A stretch of 64,000 nucleotides of DNA from Flavobacterium xanthum (lineage in GTDB: Bacteria > Bacteroidota > Bacteroidia > Flavobacteriales > Flavobacteriaceae), in assembly GCF_900142695.1 (NCBI RefSeq), contig NZ_FRBU01000013.1, positions 32,249-96,248 of the forward strand, read 5' to 3'. The translations under genes were made by a program, and so were the position numbers. Below are positions 57,342 to 64,000 of the stretch, in pieces; positions within the stretch are counted from its first letter, which is position 1, and every line of letters begins with the position of its first letter. The notes beneath the pieces were generated by a model. The model saw only the letters and a program-made list of their open reading frames with translations, was not told the DNA's origin and searched no databases.

Positions 57342-59228
57342 TTATTTTACTTCTTCAAATTCAACGTCTTCAACATTGTCTCCTTGAGCTGCATCCCCTT
57401 GAGGTTGTGCATCCCCTTGACCTTGTTCACCTTGAGCATACATCGCTTCAGTTGCTTTTTTCCAAGCAGCGTTGATGTTGTCAAGAGCCGTTTGAATTGC
57501 AGGAATGTCTTGAGATTGGTGTGCCATTCTCAATTCAGTCAATGCATATTCTACTGCCACTTTGTTATCGTCAGATAATTTAGCTCCTAGTTCTTTCAAT
57601 TGCGTTTCAGTTTGGAAAATCATTCCATCTGCTTCGTTCAATTTTTCAGCTCTAGATCTTGCGATTTTATCAGACTCAGCGTTAGCTTCAGCATCTTGTT
57701 TCATTCTTTCGATTTCTTCAGATGTTAATCCAGAAGAAGCTTCGATACGAATATCGTGAGATTTACCAGTTCCTTTATCAGTTGCCGAAACTTTGATGAT
57801 ACCATTAGCATCAATATCAAAAGTTACTTCAATTTGTGGAACCCCTCTTGGTGCTGGTGGAATACCGTCTAAGTTAAAACGACCGATCGTTTTGTTATCA
57901 GCAGCCATTGCTCTAGCGCCTTGCAATACGTGCAATTCAACTGTTGGTTGAGAATCTGCAGCAGTAGAGAAAACTTGAGATTTTTTAGTTGGAATAGTAG
58001 TATTAGACTCAATTAATGTAGTCATAACTCCACCCATAGTTTCAATACCTAAAGATAAAGGTGTAACGTCAAGTAACAATACATCTTTTACATCTCCAGA
58101 AAGAACTCCACCTTGAATAGCTGCTCCAATTGCAACAACTTCATCAGGGTTTACTCCTTTAGACGCTTTTTTACCAAAGAATTTTTCAACCTCTTCAGCA
58201 ATTCTTGGCATACGAGTAGAACCTCCTACAAGGATCACTTCATCAATATCAGAAACTGTTAAATTAGCATCCTTAAGCGCTTTAGCAACTGGTGCCATAG
58301 AACGTTTTACTAGTGCGTCAGTTAATTTTTCAAATTGTGCTCTCGTTAATTTTTTAACTAAGTGTTTTGGTCCTGAAGCTGTAGCCGTTACGTACGGTAA
58401 GTTGATTTCAGTTTCCGCAGAAGAAGACAATTCAATTTTTGCTTTCTCAGCAGCTTCTTTTAAACGTTGCAAAGACATTGGATCTAAACGCAAGTCAATA
58501 CCTTCTTCCGTTAAGAAATCAGCAGCTAACCAGTCAATAATTTCATGGTCAAAATCATCTCCACCTAAGTGAGTATCTCCGTTTGTAGACAATACTTCAA
58601 AAACTCCGTCTCCTAATTCAAGAACAGAAATATCAAATGTACCTCCACCTAAATCGTAAACAGCAATTTTTTGATCTTTTCCTTTTTTATCTAAACCATA
58701 AGCAAGTGCAGCTGCTGTAGGCTCGTTGATAATACGCATTACTTTAAGACCTGCAATTTCACCAGCTTCTTTCGTAGCTTGACGTTGTGCATCATTAAAG
58801 TAAGCAGGAACCGTAATAACCGCTTCCGTAACTGTTTGACCTAAATAGTCTTCAGCAGTTTTTTTCATTTTTTGAAGTGTCATAGCTGACAATTCTTGAG
58901 CAGAGTATAAACGACCATCAATATCCACACGTGGTGTATTGTTGTCCCCTTTTACAATTTTGTATGAAACTCTTTTTGCTTCAGCCGAAACTTCACCAAA
59001 ACCTCGTCCCATAAAACGTTTGATAGAAGCAATAGTCTTAGTTGGATTAGTTACCGCTTGTCTTTTAGCAGGATCTCCTACTTTAATTTCCCCACCTTCA
59101 ACAAAAGCGATGATAGATGGAGTTGTTCTTTTTCCTTCTGCATTAGGAATAACAACTGCTTCATTACCTTCCATTACAGAAACACAAGAGTTGGTCGTAC
59201 CTAAATCAATTCCGATTATTTTACCCAT
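57342..59228 (-). CDS. dnaK: Chaperone DnaK (Hsp70)
   Basis: A 628-residue ATP-driven chaperone. The actin-like ATPase domain starts [21 protein letters not shown] and contains [24 protein letters not shown] and LVGGSTRMP. The substrate-binding domain starts near [12 protein letters not shown], with a helical lid and a glutamine- and glycine-rich tail ([18 protein letters not shown]) before the terminal EDVEFEEVK. No dnaJ or grpE is adjacent, so it is a single-gene unit. A sigma54-like site lies about 55 bases upstream. Confidence 0.98.
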   Translation of the reverse strand: MGKIIGIDLGTTNSCVSVMEGNEAVVIPNAEGKRTTPSIIAFVEGGEIKVGDPAKRQAVTNPTKTIASIKRFMGRGFGEVSAEAKRVSYKIVKGDNNTPRVDIDGRLYSAQELSAMTLQKMKKTAEDYLGQTVTEAVITVPAYFNDAQRQATKEAGEIAGLKVMRIINEPTAAALAYGLDKKGKDQKIAVYDLGGGTFDISVLELGDGVFEVLSTNGDTHLGGDDFDHEIIDWLAADFLTEEGIDLRLDPMSLQRLKEAAEKAKIELSSSAETEINLPYVTATASGPKHLVKKLTRAQFEKLTDALVKRSMAPVAKALKDANLTVSDIDEVILVGGSTRMPRIAEEVEKFFGKKASKGVNPDEVVAIGAAIQGGVLSGDVKDVLLLDVTPLSLGIETMGGVMTTLIESNTTIPTKKSQVFSTAADSQPTVELHVLQGARAMAADNKTIGRFNLDGIPPAPRGVPQIEVTFDIDANGIIKVSATDKGTGKSHDIRIEASSGLTSEEIERMKQDAEANAESDKIARSRAEKLNEADGMIFQTETQLKELGAKLSDDNKVAVEYALTELRMAHQSQDIPAIQTALDNINAAWKKATEAMYAQGEQGQGDAQPQGDAAQGDNVEDVEFEEVK

Positions 59229-59280
59229 TTTAAATATATTTAATTTTATTGTATACTAGTTTTAATGACTCGAAGTCGAT

Positions 59281-59299
59281 AAGTCAATCTTTGTGCCAA
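59281..59299 (-). promoter_or_regulatory. Sigma54-like promoter upstream of dnaK
   Basis: On the minus strand TTGGCACAAAGATTGACTT fits the -24/-12 arrangement: GG of TTGGCAC, then 10 bases, then GA where the consensus has GC. The distance to the dnaK ATG (about 50 bases) is suitable. No TAnnTTTG housekeeping box is obvious in this leader. Confidence 0.4.
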
Positions 59300-59371
59300 T
59301 ACAAAACCCACTAATAAATTGTCAGTTTATGTTAAAATTGGCGTAAAAAAATCTGACAAGATGACATTTTA

Positions 59372-59515
59372 GGAGCTAATCCTGCTGTTCGTTGCAATCT
59401 CTGCCTGGGGTGGCTTTTTTTTCAAGGCGGCAAAGGAGCTTCCGATGGTCGCTCTTTGCAGCCAGAAAAAAAATAGCCATCCCTAGCCAGAGGATTTTCA
59501 CTGCCATCAGGGCTA
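59372..59515. repeat. Flavo-1-like structured repeat, copy D (long, inverted)
   Basis: Runs opposite to copies A-C: it opens GGAGCTAATCCTGCTGTTCG on the plus strand and closes GGATTTTCACTGCCATCAGG then GCTA. The inner part is about 60 bases longer than in other copies and holds a further arm pair TGGCTTTTTTTTC / GAAAAAAAATAGCCA. It lies between dnaK and the tandem repeat array. Confidence 0.55.
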
Positions 59516-59567
59516 AAAAAAATACCAAAGCATTTCAGTACACTATACAATACACAACAACAAACCT

Positions 59568-60145
59568 AAAACTTACATGACTTATAGGATAAAAATCTCA
59601 AAACATATAAGTCATATAAGCGCAACACCGTACATGGCGCTTTCTAAACCTAAACGATACAACAAAAAACTTACATGACTTATAGTATAAAAAATCTCAA
59701 AACATATAAGTCATATAAGCCATAGAAGCGTAACACTATTCACTGCCTCTTTCTAAACCTAATCAATAAACATAAAACTTACATGACTTATATGTTAAAT
59801 AATTAAAAACATATAAGCCATATAAGCGCAACACCGTACATGGTCTTTTTTCTCACTCTAATCAATAAACATAAAACTTACATGACTTATAGGATAAATA
59901 ATTAAAAACATATAAGCCATATAAGCGCAACACCGTACATGGTCTTTTTTCTCACTCTAATCAATAAACATAAAACTTACATGACTTATAGGATAAATAA
60001 TTAAAAACATATAAGTCATATAAGCGCAACACCTTATATGGCGTTTTCTAAACCTAAAGAATACAACAAAAACTTACATGACTTATAGGATAAACAATTA
60101 AAAACACCAAACACAAAACTTATATGACTTATATGGTAAACAACC
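59568..60145 (+). repeat. Tandem array of palindromic repeats upstream of the recombinase
   Basis: The motif ACTTACATGACTTATA recurs with starts at 59571, 59669, 59777, 59876, 59975 and 60072, and as ACTTATATGA at 60118, giving units of 97-108 bp and one short unit. In five units it is followed about 31 bases later by the inverse arm AACATATAAGTCATATAAG (starts 59602, 59701, 59808, 59907, 60006). ATGACTTATA and TATAAGTCAT make a 10-bp stem. The stretch between stems (CGCAACACC.TACATGG, CTAAACCTAA) is also conserved, unlike CRISPR spacers. It ends 88 bp before the recombinase gene. Confidence 0.92.
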
Positions 60146-60232
60146 ATAACTCAATCTATTTACCGTAAACAATTAAGCAGCTCCCGCTACTAGATTAAAA
60201 ATCAATATCTTTAGTTTTTTAATTCGCTCCAT

Positions 60233-61276
60233 ATGAACTGGTCTGCAAAACTCCTCACACACAAAAACGAAAAACGAATAGCCGTTTATTTCGAAAAAAA
60301 TATCGAATTCATCACCCGAATCAAACAAATAGACGGCGCACGATGGAGCCAATCTTTAGTAGCATGGCATTTACCTGACACGGAAGAAAACCGAGGACGT
60401 TTTAAAATAAAACCTGCCTCACCTTCTTTACCTTCAGTTGAAGGAATAGAACAAATCGAAAAATTCAAACAATGGCTGCGCTCCAAACGCTACAGCGAAA
60501 GCACACTTTCAACTTATTCTGACGCGTTGAAATCCTTTTTTGTATTTTATCGGGAGAAACCTATTGCCCAAATTAATAACGAAGACGTAATTATCTACAA
60601 CAACGAGTATATCTTGAAAAACAATCTTTCGGCATCCTACCAAAACCAGCTAACCAACGCTTTAAAATTATACTTTGCGACCATTCGGGAAACCAAAATC
60701 GAAATAGATAAAATTCATCGACCAAAACGTTCCAAAGTTTTGCCTAATGTATTGAGTAAAGAGGAAGTGAAATTAATTTTAGAAGCACACACCAATAGCA
60801 AACACAAAACAATGCTTTCGTTGATTTATAGTTGCGGATTGCGTTGTGGCGAATTATTAGCCTTGCAACCTGTGCATATCGACTCGAAAAGAAACATAGT
60901 CTTGCTCAAAAACGCAAAAGGCAAAAAAGACAGGATTGTACCCTTGAGTCCCAAAATACTAAAACTACTGCGCGACTATTACGCCCTTTATAAACCAAAG
61001 ACCTACTTGTTTGAAGGGCAATTTGCAGGAAAACCTTATGATTCTCGAAGTCTGCAGCTCATCTTAAAACAAGCCTTGGTAAAAGTCAATATCAAAAAGC
61101 CTGTTACGCTACATTGGTTGCGCCATAGCTATGCGACTCATTTATTAGAAAGCGGAACCGATTTGCGATACATACAAGAATTATTAGGACACAACAGCAG
61201 CAAAACTACCGAAATATACACTCACGTTAGTACGAAAAGTATTCAACAAATAAAAAGTCCTTTTGATGATTTGTAA
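60233..61276 (+). CDS. Tyrosine recombinase/integrase
   Basis: A 347-residue site-specific recombinase. An unusual N-terminal segment (about 1-65, NWSAKLLTHKNEKRIAVYFE ... WHLPDTEENRGRF) precedes a SAM-like core-binding domain (about 72-155) and the catalytic domain (about 170-345). All active-site residues are present: R in GLRCGELLAL, K in NAKGKKDRIVPL, H and R in HWLRHSYATHLL, H in LLGHNSSKT and the nucleophile Y in TTEIYTHVS. The closing part resembles integron integrases but lacks their extra insertion. It lies between the repeat array and a methylase/nuclease pair. Confidence 0.95.
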   Translation: MNWSAKLLTHKNEKRIAVYFEKNIEFITRIKQIDGARWSQSLVAWHLPDTEENRGRFKIKPASPSLPSVEGIEQIEKFKQWLRSKRYSESTLSTYSDALKSFFVFYREKPIAQINNEDVIIYNNEYILKNNLSASYQNQLTNALKLYFATIRETKIEIDKIHRPKRSKVLPNVLSKEEVKLILEAHTNSKHKTMLSLIYSCGLRCGELLALQPVHIDSKRNIVLLKNAKGKKDRIVPLSPKILKLLRDYYALYKPKTYLFEGQFAGKPYDSRSLQLILKQALVKVNIKKPVTLHWLRHSYATHLLESGTDLRYIQELLGHNSSKTTEIYTHVSTKSIQQIKSPFDDL

Positions 61277-61308
61277 GAAAAAAATAGTACATTTGATTAT
61301 AATATAAA

Positions 61309-61368
61309 GCGAAACAAACCTTCGCATATACACCCATTTTTGGGTAGATTGGCGAAGGTTTGTTTCGC
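61309..61368. repeat. Perfect 17-bp inverted repeat with inner hairpin
   Basis: GCGAAACAAACCTTCGC (61309-61325) is the exact reverse complement of 61352-61368. The 26-base loop contains a second stem ACCCA/TGGGT. There is no T run on either side. It lies 32 bp past the recombinase stop and 112 bp before the methylase start, where a recombination site or cassette edge could be. Confidence 0.88.
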
Positions 61369-61445
61369 CTATATACAAGTTACAAGCAAGTGTAGGACGA
61401 CCGTAAACCGACAGACATTCCGACAAATAACAGAAATAAAAATCG

Positions 61446-61453
61446 TAAATTTG
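61446..61453 (+). promoter_or_regulatory. -7 box for the methylase-nuclease pair
   Basis: TAAATTTG matches TAnnTTTG 27 bases before the ATG at 61481. No TTG is found 19 bases upstream. It supports the ATG at 61481 over an upstream start, because the open frame to 61340 runs through the inverted repeat. Confidence 0.5.
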
Positions 61454-61480
61454 CGACTTAACGAATTGACAAATAAATTA

Positions 61481-62581
61481 ATGGCAAATAGCAATCTTAA
61501 AAATGCACGTAACGCAAAGAATGATGAGTTTTATACTCAATATCACGACATAGAAAAAGAAATTGGTGCATATTTAGAATTGAACCCAAACGCTTTTCGT
61601 GGTAAAACTGTTTTAATGCCTTGTGATGACCCTGAATGGAGCAACTTTACAAAGTTTTTTGCTCAAAATTTTGAACGTTATGGAATAAAAAAACTTATAA
61701 GCACAAGTTTTGCACCCGAAAGTAAAAGTTTAAAAAGCAACTATCAACCAACACTTTTTGAAACTACTGCCCCACAATTTGACAAAACAAAAACAATTGT
61801 AAACGGAAAGATATTTACACTTACTCACGACAAAAGTGCAGACGGGAAAATTGATGTGAATGATTTAGAATGGACATACTTAAAAGGCGATGGAGATTTT
61901 AAAAGCGAAGAGATTAAAAAACTACGAGACGAAGCCGACATAATTATTACAAATCCACCATTTTCATTATTTAGGGAATTTTTAGCTTGGATGGTACAAG
62001 CAGAAAAACAATTTGTAGTAATTGGTAGTAAGAATGCAATTACCTACAAAGAAATATTTTCCTTAATCAAGTCAAATAAAATGTGGGTTGGGACAACAAG
62101 TTTTAGTAAGGATATGTTATTCATTTCACCAGAAGAAATTGACCCATCAGAAAAACCTGATTCTGCAACAAGAACAGTTGAAGGAATAGTTTATTTACGT
62201 TCCCCATCTGTTTGGTACACAAACCTTGACCACGGAAGAAGACATCAACCTTTAAAATTGATGACTATTAGTGACAATTTAAAATTTAATAAGAAACTTA
62301 AAGGCAAAACTTTTTACGATAAATATGACAATTATGATGCTATTGAAGTTCCCTTTACAGATGCAATTCCAAGTGATTTTAATGGCGTAATGGGTGTGCC
62401 AATAAGTTTTCTTGACAAATATTCACCTGAACAATTTGAAATATTAGGGATGGCTTCATCGGCAGGTTACAATAATGAAGTCGTAGGTATCCCGTTTTTA
62501 GGCGACAAAGATGCAAGACCATTGATAAATGGAAAAAATACTTATGCTCGTGTATTTATAAAAAATAGAGAAAGAAAATAA
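61481..62581 (+). CDS. EcoRI-type adenine-specific DNA methyltransferase
   Basis: A 366-residue protein starting [20 protein letters not shown]. It has the N6-adenine methylase motif NPPF in [18 protein letters not shown] near residue 160. The segment after [14 protein letters not shown], with [14 protein letters not shown], is the SAM-site counterpart. The layout matches the EcoRI methylase Pfam family, which also occurs on phages and islands. Its stop codon TAA shares its last A with the ATG of the next gene (TAATG), so translation is coupled. It probably marks host DNA for the adjacent DUF262-HNH protein, or makes the mark which that protein reads. Confidence 0.88.
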   Translation: MANSNLKNARNAKNDEFYTQYHDIEKEIGAYLELNPNAFRGKTVLMPCDDPEWSNFTKFFAQNFERYGIKKLISTSFAPESKSLKSNYQPTLFETTAPQFDKTKTIVNGKIFTLTHDKSADGKIDVNDLEWTYLKGDGDFKSEEIKKLRDEADIIITNPPFSLFREFLAWMVQAEKQFVVIGSKNAITYKEIFSLIKSNKMWVGTTSFSKDMLFISPEEIDPSEKPDSATRTVEGIVYLRSPSVWYTNLDHGRRHQPLKLMTISDNLKFNKKLKGKTFYDKYDNYDAIEVPFTDAIPSDFNGVMGVPISFLDKYSPEQFEILGMASSAGYNNEVVGIPFLGDKDARPLINGKNTYARVFIKNRERK

Positions 62582-63744
62582 TGAATACAACTTTAAGAAC
62601 AGATATAACTATAAAAGACATTTGCGATGGGTTCATATACAACGAACTTGAAGGCAAAGGATTATTTGGACTTTCGGGAACTTTGACAATTCAACCCGAA
62701 TACCAACGTAACTATATTTATGCAGACGGAAAAAGAGATGTTGCAGTAATTTCTTCAATCTTAAAAGGTTATCCGTTAGGTTTAATTTATTTCAACCGAG
62801 TAAACAAAGACAGTCTTGAAGTTTTGGACGGACAACAACGCATTACAAGTTTTGGACGATTTGTAACCAATAAGTTTGCTATAAAAGACGAGAACGGAAT
62901 GGAGCAATATTTTAGTGGTATTGCAACCGACAAACAACAAAAAATATTAAATGCAAAACTCTTAATTTACGAATGTGAAGGAACTGAAAGCGAAATAAAA
63001 GAATGGTTCAGAACCATTAATATTTCAGGCGTTCCATTGACAAATCAAGAACTTTTGAATGCAGTTTATTCAGGTCCTTTTGTAACACTTGGAAAAGAAG
63101 AATTTAGCAACAGCCAAAACGCCAACATTCAAAAATGGAGTGCTTACATTTCGGGCAGTGCAAACAGACAAGACTATTTGGAAAGAGCTTTGGAATGGGT
63201 AAGCAAAGAAAATATAGGCGATTATATGAGCCGACACAGATTTGACACTAACATTACAGAACTGAAAAACTATTTTACAAGTGTTATTGACTGGGTTTCT
63301 ACCGTATTTACAGACGTAGAAAGCGAAATGAAAGGACTTGAATATGGCAGACTTTATGAAACTTACAAGAAACAACCTTACAACTCAAAGACAGTTTCTG
63401 AACAAGTGAAAAAATTGTATGCTGACCCATACATAAAAAACAGAAAAGGCGTTTTTGAATTTATTTTGGGTGGTTCAACAGACTATAAACTTTTGGAAGT
63501 TCGTGTATTTGACGAAGCAACTAAAAAATCAAAATACGCCATTCAGACAGCCGAAGCAGAAAAAAAAAATATATCAAATTGCTCACTTTGTGCAATCGGA
63601 CACGATGCAAACAAAACCAAAATTTGGAAATTGGCAGAAATGGACGCAGACCACGTAACAGCTTGGAGCAAAGGCGGAGCGACAGACATTAAAAATTGTG
63701 AAATGCTTTGTAAGACACATAACAGAGCAAAAGGAAACCGTTAA
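62581..63744 (+). CDS. DUF262-HNH endonuclease-like protein
   Basis: A 387-residue protein. The N-terminal DUF262 domain (ParB-like fold, about 10-210) shows [27 protein letters not shown] and the nucleotide-hydrolysis motif [11 protein letters not shown]. The C-terminal HNH domain (about 335-387) has [20 protein letters not shown] and [13 protein letters not shown], a complete zinc-supported nuclease core. DUF262 proteins include GmrD/GmrS, SspE and BrxU, which act against modified phage DNA. Here it is paired with a methylase. It overlaps the upstream stop by one base. Confidence 0.9.
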   Translation: MNTTLRTDITIKDICDGFIYNELEGKGLFGLSGTLTIQPEYQRNYIYADGKRDVAVISSILKGYPLGLIYFNRVNKDSLEVLDGQQRITSFGRFVTNKFAIKDENGMEQYFSGIATDKQQKILNAKLLIYECEGTESEIKEWFRTINISGVPLTNQELLNAVYSGPFVTLGKEEFSNSQNANIQKWSAYISGSANRQDYLERALEWVSKENIGDYMSRHRFDTNITELKNYFTSVIDWVSTVFTDVESEMKGLEYGRLYETYKKQPYNSKTVSEQVKKLYADPYIKNRKGVFEFILGGSTDYKLLEVRVFDEATKKSKYAIQTAEAEKKNISNCSLCAIGHDANKTKIWKLAEMDADHVTAWSKGGATDIKNCEMLCKTHNRAKGNR

Positions 63745-63781
63745 AAATGGACAGAAAAACCACGACAGAAAGAACACCAGC

Positions 63782-63917
63782 TTGTAACAGCACCTACCCA
63801 AAAGGCGGGGTTTCGTGCTTCGCAGACAGTTTTGTGGTAGCCGAAAGTTCAGTTCTCCGCATGAAGTTTAGTGGTAAAAATCCCGCCCTTCGGGTAGCTG
63901 CAAAACGTTAGCTACAA
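63782..63917. repeat. Long imperfect palindrome, attC-like cassette boundary
   Basis: The left arm CAGCACCTACCC, AAAAGGCGGG (63788-63810) pairs with the right arm TCCCGCC, CTTCGGGTAGCTG (about 63881-63900), and outer TTGTA/TACAA also match. The middle contains GTGGTAG and further partial pairs. The right end AACGTTAGC resembles the GTTRRRY core of attC sites, without matching it exactly. GC content is visibly above the neighbourhood. I recall very similar elements between accessory genes in other Bacteroidota; that is memory, not a search. Confidence 0.6.
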
Positions 63918-63934
63918 TAAAAACAAAAATCGAA

Positions 63935-64000
63935 ATGACAAAAACATCTTTTATTATCCTGTCAACAGCTTTATTATTTTCTTGTAAAAAAGAGAAAGAA
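63935..64000 (+). CDS. Start of a lipoprotein gene, cut by window edge
   Basis: The 22 visible codons read MTKTSFIILSTALLFSCKKE and two more acidic or basic residues. This is a complete lipoprotein signal with lipobox LFSC (C17). It starts 18 bases after the attC-like palindrome, which fits the next gene of an island. Nothing more can be said about function. Confidence 0.75.
   Translation, partial: MTKTSFIILSTALLFSCKKEKE

Noticed and set aside
59392..59580. 62-codon open frame between dnaK and the array
   Set aside because: It coincides with the long Flavo-1-like element and is explained by it.
59568..60145. CRISPR array next to dnaK
   Set aside because: Units are about 100 bp, the segments between repeated motifs are themselves conserved between units, and no cas gene is present.
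60233..61276. Classical integron integrase
   Set aside because: The catalytic domain is similar, but the insertion that defines IntI before the HxxR motif is absent, and the nearby array does not show attC core sites.

Overview
The window is AT-rich chromosomal DNA from a Bacteroidota bacterium, almost certainly a Flavobacterium or close relative. The grounds are Bacteroidota-type promoters (TTTG-N19-TAnnTTTG, three clear cases), a SusC/SusD polysaccharide-utilization locus (PUL), many lipoproteins with short SC lipoboxes, DUF families typical of flavobacteria, and a proteorhodopsin next to a Blh carotene dioxygenase. I saw no rRNA or tRNA gene.

Region 1 (1-30 kb) is ordinary core genome: dapA, a permuted two-gene 5'-nucleotidase, ligA, the rpsF-rpsR-rplI operon, an orphan LytTR regulator, priA, nadC, rlmH, folP, a DoxX/TlpA pair, tpiA, a porin, prmA-clpS, membrane lipid enzymes, a YeeE/YedE pair, kdsA and an orphan PAS histidine kinase. 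Small dispersed structured repeats and heptanucleotide tracts sit between these genes.

Region 2 (30-47 kb, nearly all minus strand) is a PUL: a propeller/HTH sensor-regulator, SusC, SusD, a GH144-like glucoamylase-fold lipoprotein, a LamG lipoprotein, an alpha/beta hydrolase and a GH3 beta-glucosidase, followed by separately terminated GH97 alpha-glucosidase and M28 peptidase genes. GH144-like plus GH3 suggests a beta-glucan, possibly beta-1,2-linked, as substrate (inference).

Region 3 (47-59 kb) holds ackA-pta, corA, a large zinc metalloprotease, the divergent proteorhodopsin/blh light-energy module, and dnaK with a sigma54-like upstream site.

Region 4 (59-64 kb) is the accessory region. 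About 0.6 kb of tandem palindromic repeats (units near 100 bp) lies directly upstream of a complete tyrosine recombinase. Next come a perfect 17-bp inverted repeat, a translationally coupled pair (EcoRI-type adenine methyltransferase plus a DUF262-HNH nuclease), a long imperfect palindrome that looks like a cassette boundary, and the start of another lipoprotein gene. The repeat core also occurs as two full elements in opposite orientation, about 25 kb apart, bracketing the PUL and energy genes. Recombinase, repeats and DUF262-HNH/methylase cassette are the best candidates for an under-described system in this window.
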